Positions 1 through 6,380 of a DNA stretch of 8,676 nt are shown piece after piece. Location: NCBI GenBank assembly GCA_015487455.1, contig WFPR01000056.1, positions 1-8,676 on the forward strand, written 5' to 3'. Each line of letters begins with the position of its first letter. The first letter of the stretch is position 1. The notes under the pieces are model-generated. The model made no database searches. It had not been told where the DNA came from and saw nothing but the letters and a program-made list of their open reading frames with translations. This stretch comes from Candidatus Bipolaricaulota bacterium (GTDB lineage: Bacteria > Bipolaricaulota > Bipolaricaulia > RBG-16-55-9). The position numbers and the translations under genes were made by a program.

Positions 1-1
1 G

Positions 2-1189
2 GACGAGGAAGGCGTGCTGCTGCGGTTCGTCCGCGGGGCGGCGGAGTTCCTGGGCGAGGTGCTGGGGACGACGAACCCCAGCAACCGGCCCCGCACCCAC
101 CCCCAGATCATCGTCAAGGAGCTGGAGGTCCGGCCGGGCGACCTCGTCAACCAATATCGCCTGTCGGACACGTACCGCAAGCTCTTAGCGCTGGGCTACT
201 TCCGCGACGTGGGCTTCGGCTTTGAGCCCCTTGAGGGGACGCAGGCGCTCAAGCTGATCGTTCGCGTCGAGGAGAGCCGGAAGACGGGCAGCCTCAACGG
301 GGCGCTCACCCTGAGCGGCGAGGGCCTCACCGGGCAGATCCGCCTCAGCGGCAAAAATCTCTACGGCACGGGTCAGGACCTCAGCCTGGAGTTCAACCGC
401 GGGATCGTGGGCAAGGCCCAGACCAACTTCACGCTGGACTACACCAACCGCACCCTGCTCGAGCCAGCGGATTACGTGCAGCTCAAGCTCTTCAACACCA
501 CGAGTCGCGAGAAGAGCCCCCGGCCGCACGTGCTCCAGCGCCTCGGGGGCGAGCTCTCGCTGGCCTACCCGTGGGAGGACTTTCAAGTGGTCGTGGGGCT
601 GCGCCACGAGGCGTTCACCAAGGACTTCGAGGGCGAGGGCGACGCCCCCGACGTCGAGCGGGGGCTCACCCAGGCGCTCTCCGTCACGGTGAATCAGGAC
701 GACCGGAACAACCCGATCTTCGCCACCCGGGGCGGGCGGCGCTCCTTCCGCCTCGAACAAGCCGGGCTGATCCTCGGGACGGAGAGGTTCACCAAGCTCC
801 AGACGACGCTGATCCAGCACTTCCCGCTCCCGTGGGAGAACCACGCGGTGGCGCTGCGGGTCGTGGGCGGGACGGGCGTCGACCTGCCCTCCCAGGAGGC
901 GTTCCAGCTGGGCGGCTCGACGACGCTGCGCGGCCTCCCGACCGTGCGCACGCCCGCGATGGCCTTCCTCAACGCCGAGTACCGCGTTCAGATCATCCAG
1001 GGCGTGTTCTCGATCGCCCTGTTCGCCGACGTTGGAACGGGGGTCCCCTTCGAGCTGAAGAAGTCCGTCGGGATCGAGGGACGGGTCAACCTGCCGTACT
1101 TGGGCTGGGTGCGCCTGGCGTTCGCCTGGCCCATCACGGACCGCATCGAGTACGTCAAGGTGGAGTACGGCTTCGGGCCGTTCTTCTGA
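2..1189 (+). CDS. bamA: BamA/Omp85 outer-membrane assembly factor, C-terminal part (5' end outside window)
   Basis: This is the end of an Omp85-family protein, which folds and inserts beta-barrel proteins into the outer membrane. The reading frame is open from the window edge, so the gene starts upstream and the GTG at 14 is not a real start. About 395 residues are visible. Residues about 35-95 look like the last POTRA domain (IIVKELEVRPGD, then the LLALGYFRDV helix-strand typical of POTRA repeats). The rest is a beta-barrel with alternating strands, including GGSTTLRGLP, whose LRGL (926-937) matches the (V/L)RG(F/Y) motif of barrel loop 6. The protein ends in YGFGPFF, an aromatic terminal residue as expected for the barrel's closing strand. 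TamA is an alternative Omp85, but the downstream Skp-like genes favour BamA. Stop is TGA at 1187-1189. Confidence 0.9.
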   Translation, partial: DEEGVLLRFVRGAAEFLGEVLGTTNPSNRPRTHPQIIVKELEVRPGDLVNQYRLSDTYRKLLALGYFRDVGFGFEPLEGTQALKLIVRVEESRKTGSLNGALTLSGEGLTGQIRLSGKNLYGTGQDLSLEFNRGIVGKAQTNFTLDYTNRTLLEPADYVQLKLFNTTSREKSPRPHVLQRLGGELSLAYPWEDFQVVVGLRHEAFTKDFEGEGDAPDVERGLTQALSVTVNQDDRNNPIFATRGGRRSFRLEQAGLILGTERFTKLQTTLIQHFPLPWENHAVALRVVGGTGVDLPSQEAFQLGGSTTLRGLPTVRTPAMAFLNAEYRVQIIQGVFSIALFADVGTGVPFELKKSVGIEGRVNLPYLGWVRLAFAWPITDRIEYVKVEYGFGPFF

Positions 1190-1220
1190 CCCAACCTCGC
1201 GCTGCCCCGAGTTGGAGTTA

Positions 1221-1262
1221 GAGTCAGGCTGAAGAGTTAGGCTAAAGTTGAGTTGAGCTGAA
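1221..1262 (+). repeat. Three imperfect copies of a 13-bp repeat in the bamA-ompH spacer
   Basis: The 98-bp spacer 1190-1287 contains gagtcaggctgaa (1221-1233), gagttaggctaaa (1234-1246) and, after gtt, gagttgagctgaa (1250-1262). A further gagttggagtta lies just upstream (1209-1220). The patch is purine-rich on the + strand and poorer in GC than its surroundings. I see no convincing promoter or terminator hairpin here. Role unknown; it could be slipped-strand duplication debris or a protein-binding array. Confidence 0.55.
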
Positions 1263-1287
1263 GGGAAACGAAAGGAGCGACACGACG

Positions 1288-1947
1288 ATGAGGAACGTGG
1301 TGTGGGGACTGGTGGCGCTCGTCGCGCTGGGCCTGGGATTCGTCGGAGGGCAGCTGCTCTCGGGCGCCCAGGGGCCGGGGGACGCCTCCGACTCGGAGGC
1401 CGAGGCTAAGGCCCAAGCCAACGCCGAGCTCATCGCCCAGCTGGAGGCGCGCCTCGGCGAGCTGGAGCGGCGGGTCGCCTCGCTGCAGCGGGAGCTGAAG
1501 GAGCTCAAGGCCAAGGCCAAGGATAGGGACGCCCCGGCCGCGGCCCCGAGCGCCCCAAGCGCCCCGCCGGCGCCCTGGCGGATCGGGTTCGTGCGGGTGA
1601 ACCCACTGGCGCTGCGCTATCAGGAGGGCAACGAGGAGCTGAGGCGCCAGTTCCAGGACAAGATCCAAGAGCTGCAGCAGCAGGCGCAAGAGGTGCAGCG
1701 GAGGCTCCAGGCGGGCGAGATCGAGCCAGCGGAGGCTCAGTTCCAGCTGCTCCAGCTGCAACAGGAGCTGCAGCGGGCGGTGGCCGAGCTGATCGCCATG
1801 CCCCTCCAGCTGGCCATCAACCAGGTCGCCCAGGAGAAGGGCTACGACCTCGTGCTGAAGCGCGAGGACGTGGTGCTATACTCCAAGGAGGGCATCCTGG
1901 ACGACCTCACGGAGGCCGTCTGGGAGGTCCTCCAGACGATGCGCTAA
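1288..1947 (+). CDS. OmpH/Skp-family periplasmic chaperone-like protein, first copy, membrane-anchored
   Basis: The 219-residue product resembles Skp/OmpH, the trimeric periplasmic chaperone that holds unfolded outer-membrane proteins for BamA. Residues 5-25 form a hydrophobic signal or anchor helix. There is no lipobox cysteine and no clear signal-peptidase site, so it may stay tethered to the inner membrane. Residues about 40-80 are a charged heptad coiled coil, 82-96 an Ala/Pro/Ser linker, and 97-218 the Skp-like domain: a first strand (IGFVRVNPLAL), long Gln/Glu-rich helices, then QEKGYDLVLKREDVVLYS, a typical family end strand. The extra coiled coil before the Skp domain is unusual compared with the classical soluble protein of about 160 residues. 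The start is supported by AAAGGAG at 1271-1277, ten bases before the ATG. The next gene, a paralogue, begins 19 nt after the stop. Confidence 0.85.
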   Translation: MRNVVWGLVALVALGLGFVGGQLLSGAQGPGDASDSEAEAKAQANAELIAQLEARLGELERRVASLQRELKELKAKAKDRDAPAAAPSAPSAPPAPWRIGFVRVNPLALRYQEGNEELRRQFQDKIQELQQQAQEVQRRLQAGEIEPAEAQFQLLQLQQELQRAVAELIAMPLQLAINQVAQEKGYDLVLKREDVVLYSKEGILDDLTEAVWEVLQTMR

Positions 1948-1966
1948 AGAAAGGGGAGGGTGAGCG

Positions 1967-2743
1967 ATGAGGGGATCGACGGTCGCTGCAAGCGTGGTGG
2001 CCGCCCTCCTGCTGGGGGCCCTCGGCTTCTGGCTCGGGCAGTCCACCGCCCAGCCGAGCCGCGCGGAGTGGAAGGACGCCGTGCAGGATTTACGCGCACA
2101 GCTGGAGACGCTCTCGCAGGCCCTTGACGCGTATCAAGCCGAGCAGGCCGAGCAGGGGACCAAGCTCGCCAGCCTCGAGCGGAGGGTGAGCGCGCTGGAG
2201 GAGCGGCTCGCCTCGGCGGAGTCGCGGGAGGCAGAAACGGAAGGGGCGAGGGCGGAGGAGGCCGGCGGGGGCTTCAAGGTCGCGTACGTCGACATGTTCC
2301 GCGTGCTCCAGGAGCTGCAGGACAGCCCCGTGGTGAGGCGGGCGCTGGAGGCGTTCCGCGAGGAGCGCGCCCGCATCCTCCAGCTGGAGCAGGAGCTGGA
2401 GAGGCAGTTCGAGGAGGGCAAGATCACCAAGAAGGAGCTGGACGAGAAGAAGTTCGAGCTGCAGCTGCGACTGCAGGAGATCAACCTGCAGCTCTCCGCG
2501 CCCATCCAGCGCCAGATGCTCGAGGTGATCCGCCGGATCGGCCAGGAGAAGGGCTACGGGCTCATCCTCGACAACCCGGCCAGCCAGCTCAACCCGATCG
2601 TGCTCTACTCGCAGGCGGGCCAGGCCGACGACATCACCCAGGAGGTCATCGAGCGGCTGAAGGCGCAGCTCGAGGCCCAACAGCCCGACCAAGAGCAGGA
2701 GTCAGATCAACCCCAAAACCCCGACGATGAGCAAAACCCGTGA
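1967..2743 (+). CDS. OmpH/Skp-family periplasmic chaperone-like protein, second copy
   Basis: This 258-residue protein is a second Skp/OmpH-like product with the same architecture as its neighbour. A hydrophobic N-terminal helix occupies residues 5-24, a coiled coil about 33-95, and the Skp domain about 102-236, opening with FKVAYVDMFRVLQEL and closing with QEKGYGLILDNPASQLNPIVLYS. Residues 238-258 are an acidic, Gln/Pro-rich tail absent from the first copy. The segment after the N-terminal helix (QSTAQPS) could be a cleavage region, so the protein may be either secreted or anchored. The two copies differ widely outside the domain ends, suggesting an old duplication and perhaps separate clients or a mixed oligomer. 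A strong ribosome site (GGAGG at 1955-1959, seven bases from ATG) sets the start. The last 17 nt overlap fabZ, implying translational coupling. Confidence 0.87.
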   Translation: MRGSTVAASVVAALLLGALGFWLGQSTAQPSRAEWKDAVQDLRAQLETLSQALDAYQAEQAEQGTKLASLERRVSALEERLASAESREAETEGARAEEAGGGFKVAYVDMFRVLQELQDSPVVRRALEAFREERARILQLEQELERQFEEGKITKKELDEKKFELQLRLQEINLQLSAPIQRQMLEVIRRIGQEKGYGLILDNPASQLNPIVLYSQAGQADDITQEVIERLKAQLEAQQPDQEQESDQPQNPDDEQNP

Positions 2744-3215
2744 TCGCGAAGGCGAGCGCGCGCCCGAGCCCGTGCTGGCGCTGCTGCCGCTGCGCTTTCC
2801 GTACCTGCTTATCGATCGGGTGCTGGAGCGCGGCCCTGAGCGGGCGCGGGCGCTCAAGAACGTCAGCCACAACGAGTGGGTCTTCGCGGGCCACTTCCCC
2901 GGGCGCCCGGTGCTGCCCGGCACGCTGATTTTAGAAGGCATGGCCCAGACCGCCGGGCTCCTGCTGCCGTTCCACGCCCAAGCTCGGGGACAAACGCCGA
3001 CTGCGCAAAGCTTGGGCTTCCTCGTGGGGGTGGACAAGGCCCGCTTCCGTCGGCCCGTCGTCCCCGGCGACCGGCTCGTCTACGAGGCGCGGCTCGAGCG
3101 CGCCAAGGCGGGGCTGCTCCGGGCCGCCGTGCTGGCCCTCGTCGAGGGCGAAAGGGTTGCCGAAGCGGAGATCACGCTGATGGCCGCCCGAGAGGAGGAC
3201 CTGCCCGAGTCATGA
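2727..3215 (+). CDS. fabZ: 3-hydroxyacyl-[acyl-carrier-protein] dehydratase FabZ
   Basis: FabZ removes water from 3-hydroxyacyl-ACP to give trans-2-enoyl-ACP in type II fatty acid elongation in the cytoplasm. The 162-residue product is near the family's usual length and has the hot-dog fold signature: LRFPYLLIDRV at 22-32, then GHFPGRPVLPGTLILEGMAQ (55-74), with catalytic His56 and Glu70. Glu at that position indicates FabZ rather than the isomerase FabA, which has Asp. GFLVGVDKARFRRPVVPGD is the standard central strand-loop. The ATG at 2727 lies inside the end of the preceding Skp-like gene and has no good ribosome site of its own (AGGAG at 2697-2701 is too far), so reinitiation or coupling is likely. 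A GTG at 2772 is a possible but poorer start. In many diderms fabZ follows skp and lpxD; here lpxD is missing. Confidence 0.95.
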   Translation: MSKTRDREGERAPEPVLALLPLRFPYLLIDRVLERGPERARALKNVSHNEWVFAGHFPGRPVLPGTLILEGMAQTAGLLLPFHAQARGQTPTAQSLGFLVGVDKARFRRPVVPGDRLVYEARLERAKAGLLRAAVLALVEGERVAEAEITLMAAREEDLPES

Positions 3216-4132
3216 AGCCCAAGAAGCTCGTCGAGTGCGTGCCCAACGTCAGCGAGGGTCGCGACCCTCAAAAGATCGAGCAGCTCGCCCAGGCCGTGAA
3301 GGGCGTCCCCGACGTCCGGCTGCTGGACGTCGACCCCGACCCCGACCACCACCGCACCGTGCTCACGATCGTCGGGAGCCCCGAGGGCGTGGAGGAGGCG
3401 GCCCTCAAGCTCGTCGAGAAGGCGGTCGAGTTGATCGACTTAAGGCAGCACAAGGGCGAGCACCCCCGGATGGGGGCCGTCGACGTCATCCCCTTCGTGC
3501 CCATTCAGAACGTCACCATGGACGAGTGCGTGGAGCTGTCCAAGCGCGTCGGGCGGGCCATCTGGGAGCGCTATGAGATCCCCGTGTATCTGTACGAGCG
3601 GTCGGCCACCCGGCCCGAGCGCGAGGACCTGGCCACGATCCGCAAGGGCGAGTTCGAGGGCTTCTTCGCCAAAATTCAGGAGCCCGAGTGGGCGCCCGAC
3701 TTCGGGGAGCGGCGGGTGCACCCGACGGCGGGGGTGGTGGCCGTCGGCGCCCGCCCGCCCCTGATCGCGTTTAACGTCAACCTGGGGACGGGTGACCTGA
3801 GCATCGCCAAAAAGATCGCTCAGGCCGTGCGGGGCTCCTCCGGGGGGTTGCGCTACGTGAAGGCGCTGGGCTTCAAGCTCGAGGACCGCGGCCTCGTCCA
3901 GGTCTCGATGAACATGACGAACTATGAAAAAACGCCGCTGTATCGGGCCCTCGCGCTGATCGAGCGGGAGGCCGAGCGCTACGGCGTCCCCGTCGTGGGG
4001 AGCGAGATCGTGGGGCTCGTCCCGCGCGAGGCGCTCTACCAGACGGCCGAGTTCTTCCTGAAGCTCGAGGACTTCCGGCGCGATCAAGTTCTAGAGGACC
4101 GCATCGAGCGGGCGTTCGAGGAGGAGGCGTGA
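3212..4132 (+). CDS. ftcD: Glutamate formimidoyltransferase (monofunctional, FtcD-type)
   Basis: This enzyme transfers the formimino group between N-formimino-L-glutamate and tetrahydrofolate; some bacterial members are also known to act on 5-formyl-THF. The 306-residue product covers the formiminotransferase N and C subdomains only, with no cyclodeaminase fused. It opens with LVECVPNVSEGRD, the family's typical start, followed by DHHRTVLTIVG (46-55) and GEHPRMGAVDVIPF (82-95). His84 corresponds to the catalytic histidine of the animal enzyme. FNVNLGT and RYVKALGFKLEDRGLVQVSMN are conserved in the second subdomain. The ATG overlaps the fabZ stop as ATGA (3212-3215), with a ribosome site GAGGAGGA at 3192-3199. 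No histidine-degradation gene is visible in the window, so whether it serves histidine catabolism or folate one-carbon salvage is open. Confidence 0.93.
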   Translation: MKPKKLVECVPNVSEGRDPQKIEQLAQAVKGVPDVRLLDVDPDPDHHRTVLTIVGSPEGVEEAALKLVEKAVELIDLRQHKGEHPRMGAVDVIPFVPIQNVTMDECVELSKRVGRAIWERYEIPVYLYERSATRPEREDLATIRKGEFEGFFAKIQEPEWAPDFGERRVHPTAGVVAVGARPPLIAFNVNLGTGDLSIAKKIAQAVRGSSGGLRYVKALGFKLEDRGLVQVSMNMTNYEKTPLYRALALIEREAERYGVPVVGSEIVGLVPREALYQTAEFFLKLEDFRRDQVLEDRIERAFEEEA

Positions 4133-4140
4133 GACGGACG

Positions 4141-5328
4141 ATGAGCGCGAGTCAGGGGAGTGGCGTCGTCATCGTGGACGCGGTGCGCACGCCCACGGGG
4201 CGCTTCCAGGGGGCGCTCTCGGGCTTCACGGCCCCGGAGCTGGGGGCCCGCGTCATCCGGGCGCTCAAGGAGCGCAACGACCTCCGGGGCGACGAGGTCG
4301 ACGAGGTCGTGATGGGCTGCGTCATTCAAGCGGGCTTGGGCCAGGCCCCGGCCCGCCAGGCCGCGATCAAGGGCGGCCTGGCCGCGAGCGTCCCCGCGGT
4401 CACGGTCAACAAGGTCTGCGGCTCGGGGCTCAAGGCCGTGATTCAGGGCGCCCAGGCCCTAAAGTTGGGCGACGCGCAGATCGTCCTCGCGGGCGGGATG
4501 GAGTCGATGAGCAACGCGCCCTTCCTGCTCCAAGGGGCGCGGAAGGGCTTCCGCTACGGCGACCAGAGGCTGATCGACGCGATGATCTACGACGGGCTCT
4601 GGTGCGCCTTCGAGCAGCACCACATGGGGAACGCCGCCGAGTACACCGCCCGGAAGTCCGGCATCTCGCGCGAGGAGCAAGATCGCTACGCGCTCGAGAG
4701 CCACCGCAAGGCCGTGAGGGCCACGGAGGAGGGGGCCTTTCGCGACGAGCTGGTGCCCCTGGAGACGGAAGACGGGCTCCTCGACCGCGACGAGACGCCC
4801 CGCCCGGACACGTCCTTGGAGAAGCTGGCCCGGCTCAAGCCCGTCTTCGACCCTCAGGGGACGGTCACGGCGGGGAACGCGCCGGGGCTCAACGACGGCG
4901 CCGCCGCGCTGCTGCTCACCACCCTAGACGTCGCGAGGGCGAAGGGCTGGCGGCCCCTGGCGCGGATCGAGGGCTACGCCGTCGCGGCCGTCGAGCCGAT
5001 CGATCTCTTTTACGCGCCCGTCCACTCGACGAGGAGGCTCTTGGAGAAGCTGGGCATGCGCCTCGACGACTTCGACCTGATCGAGGTCAACGAGGCGTTC
5101 GCCGCCCAGGTCCTGGCGGACGGGAAGGAGCTGGAGTGGGACTGGGCGCGGGTCAACGTCCACGGCGGGGCGATCGCGCTGGGGCACCCGATCGGGGCCA
5201 GCGGCGCCCGCATCCTGACGACGCTCGTCTGGGCCCTGCGGCGCTACGAGAAGGAGTGGGGCTTGGCCACGATCTGCATGGGCGGCGGGATGGGGCTGTC
5301 GCTGGCCGTCCGACGGCTCGACGGCTGA
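4141..5328 (+). CDS. Thiolase, acetyl-CoA C-acetyltransferase type
   Basis: Thiolases of this group join two acetyl-CoA to acetoacetyl-CoA, or run the reverse cleavage. The 395-residue length matches biosynthetic thiolases. The nucleophile lies in NKVCGSGLKAV (Cys93), the catalytic His in GGAIALGHPIGASGAR (His349), and the second cysteine in ICMGGGMGLSLAV (Cys379), closely matching the spacing of the well-studied Zoogloea enzyme. NEAFAAQ (about 317-323) and TAGNAPGLNDGAAALL are further family motifs. I chose ATG 4141 over the in-frame GTG 4129, because the ribosome site GAGGAGG (4121-4127) is almost touching the GTG but 13 nt before the ATG, somewhat long. The gene begins 8 nt after ftcD. Substrate chain length cannot be read from sequence; a 3-ketoacyl-CoA thiolase of beta-oxidation is an alternative, but no partner fad genes are visible. 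Confidence 0.92.
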   Translation: MSASQGSGVVIVDAVRTPTGRFQGALSGFTAPELGARVIRALKERNDLRGDEVDEVVMGCVIQAGLGQAPARQAAIKGGLAASVPAVTVNKVCGSGLKAVIQGAQALKLGDAQIVLAGGMESMSNAPFLLQGARKGFRYGDQRLIDAMIYDGLWCAFEQHHMGNAAEYTARKSGISREEQDRYALESHRKAVRATEEGAFRDELVPLETEDGLLDRDETPRPDTSLEKLARLKPVFDPQGTVTAGNAPGLNDGAAALLLTTLDVARAKGWRPLARIEGYAVAAVEPIDLFYAPVHSTRRLLEKLGMRLDDFDLIEVNEAFAAQVLADGKELEWDWARVNVHGGAIALGHPIGASGARILTTLVWALRRYEKEWGLATICMGGGMGLSLAVRRLDG

Positions 5329-5383
5329 GCTGATCGGGCTGAACGCGAACGCCACGGGCGGCGAAAACGACGAACGAGGGACG

Positions 5384-6322
5384 ATGAAGCTGGCGTTCCA
5401 GGGGGAGCCGGGGGCGTACGGCCACGAGGCCGCCCGGCGCCTCGCCCGCGCCTTCCGCCTTAGTCCCGATCTCAACTCTCATGACGTCGGGGTCGTCCCC
5501 TGCCGGACGTTTCGGGAGGTCCTCGAGCGGGTCGCCTCGTCCGCCCCTCGGCGCGAGCGTGGGGAGGAGGGCGTGATCGGCCTCGTGCCCGTCGAGAACT
5601 CGCTCACCGGGAGCCTTCACGAAGTCTACGATCTGCTGCTGGAGTTCGCCGAGCGGGTTCGGCTTCAGATCGTGGGCGAGGTCGAGCAGCCGATCGAGCA
5701 CAAGCTGCTGGGGCTCCCCGGCGCCTCGCTCGACGCGATCGAGCGCGTCTACTCGCACCCCCAGGCGCTGTGGCAGTGCCGGCGCTTTTTGGACGAGCTG
5801 GGCGTCGAGACGCAGGCGTTCTACGACACGGCGGGGGCGGCCCGCTGGGTGGCCCAACAACGGCACAAGGGGTGGGCGGCGATCGCGGGGCCGCTGGCCG
5901 CCGAGCTGTACGGCCTCGTGGTGCTGCGCGAGGGCATCTCAGACTACCCGCACAACGCCACCCGGTTCTGGGCCGTGGCCCGCCCCAATCGCGCTTCTCA
6001 GCGTCCGTTGGGGGGCGCCGAGAAGCCCGACGACGCCCCGGGCCCGTGGAGGTGGAAATGGAAGACGTCGCTGGTGCTAGAGCTGCCGCACGTGCCGGGG
6101 GCGCTCTACCGCGCCTTGAAAATTTTTGCTGAACACGGCGTGAATTTAACGAAGCTGGAGTCCCGCCCCGTGCGGACGGAGCCGTGGCGGTACCGCTTCT
6201 ACCTCGACTTCGAGGGCTCCCTCCACGGCCCGTCGGCGCGCGCCGCGCTCCAAAAGCTCTCTGAATATGCCCAGCGCCTCCGGGTGCTGGGCTCCTACCC
6301 GGTGTGCGAGGGGCCCCCTTGA
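5384..6322 (+). CDS. pheA: Prephenate dehydratase, monofunctional with ACT domain
   Basis: The enzyme decarboxylates and dehydrates prephenate to phenylpyruvate, committing carbon to phenylalanine. The 312-residue product starts with KLAFQGEPGAYGHEAA, the usual dehydratase opening, and has no chorismate mutase domain. VPVENSLTGSLHEVYDLL and SHPQALWQCRRFL are conserved. Thr193-Arg194-Phe195 in HNATRFW is the TRF active-site motif. The ACT domain covers about 228-305 with VPGALYRAL and ESRP (259-262), the two phenylalanine-binding motifs, so feedback inhibition by Phe is expected. A roughly 20-residue Pro/Gly/Asp linker separates the domains. The ribosome site is weak (GAGGG 5376-5380, three bases before ATG). 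The 55-bp gap after the thiolase shows no promoter I would defend, so pheA may be read from upstream. The stop codon overlaps the -35 box of the following promoter. Confidence 0.95.
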   Translation: MKLAFQGEPGAYGHEAARRLARAFRLSPDLNSHDVGVVPCRTFREVLERVASSAPRRERGEEGVIGLVPVENSLTGSLHEVYDLLLEFAERVRLQIVGEVEQPIEHKLLGLPGASLDAIERVYSHPQALWQCRRFLDELGVETQAFYDTAGAARWVAQQRHKGWAAIAGPLAAELYGLVVLREGISDYPHNATRFWAVARPNRASQRPLGGAEKPDDAPGPWRWKWKTSLVLELPHVPGALYRALKIFAEHGVNLTKLESRPVRTEPWRYRFYLDFEGSLHGPSARAALQKLSEYAQRLRVLGSYPVCEGPP

Positions 6323-6347
6323 CAACTCGCCGGAGTTGTGCTAGGGT
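6319..6347 (+). promoter_or_regulatory. Sigma70-type promoter for the leader-aroF unit
   Basis: A perfect -35 box TTGACA (6319-6324) is followed after exactly 17 bp by TAGGGT (6342-6347). TG at 6339-6340 gives an extended -10 (TGCTAGGGT). Transcription would start near 6353-6356. The -35 box overlaps the pheA stop codon, so aroF has its own start of transcription. Confidence 0.75.
6322..6339. promoter_or_regulatory. Palindrome in promoter spacer, candidate operator
   Basis: ACAACTC (6322-6328) and GAGTTGT (6333-6339) are perfect inverted copies around GCCG. The 18-bp element overlaps the last half of the -35 box and fills the spacer up to the extended -10 TG, an ideal place for a dimeric repressor to block RNA polymerase. 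It could also form an RNA stem at the end of the pheA message, but no T-run follows, so an intrinsic terminator is unlikely. Confidence 0.5.
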
Positions 6348-6351
6348 GGCG

Positions 6352-6375
6352 TTCGCCTCCACACGAGGAGGCGGG
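6352..6375 (+). promoter_or_regulatory. 5' RNA hairpin covering the leader ORF's ribosome site
   Basis: CGCCTCC (6354-6360) pairs perfectly with GGAGGCG (6367-6373) across a 6-nt loop, and two flanking T-G pairs extend the stem. The 3' arm contains the GAGGAGG ribosome site of the leader ORF. The predicted start of transcription falls at or just inside the 5' arm, so whether the full stem forms depends on the exact start base. Confidence 0.45.
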
Positions 6376-6380
6376 AAAAA

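Noticed and set aside
185..844. Long open frame on the minus strand across bamA
   Set aside because: It is opposite a clear Omp85 gene, has low-complexity composition typical of GC-rich antisense frames, and shows no recognisable domain. The same applies to the other long minus-strand frames, for example 5604-6488.
1190..1287. Promoter in front of the first Skp-like gene
   Set aside because: TAGGCT at 1238-1243 resembles a -10, but nothing like a -35 box lies 16-18 bp upstream.
6113..6152. AT-rich patch near the pheA ACT domain, as an internal promoter
   Set aside because: TTGAAA at 6116-6121 lacks a -10 at normal spacing, and the codons encode conserved ACT sequence. It is an odd codon cluster only.
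6322..6339. Intrinsic terminator after pheA
   Set aside because: The inverted repeat is real, but the stem is AT/GC mixed and no T-run follows; its position inside a promoter fits an operator better.
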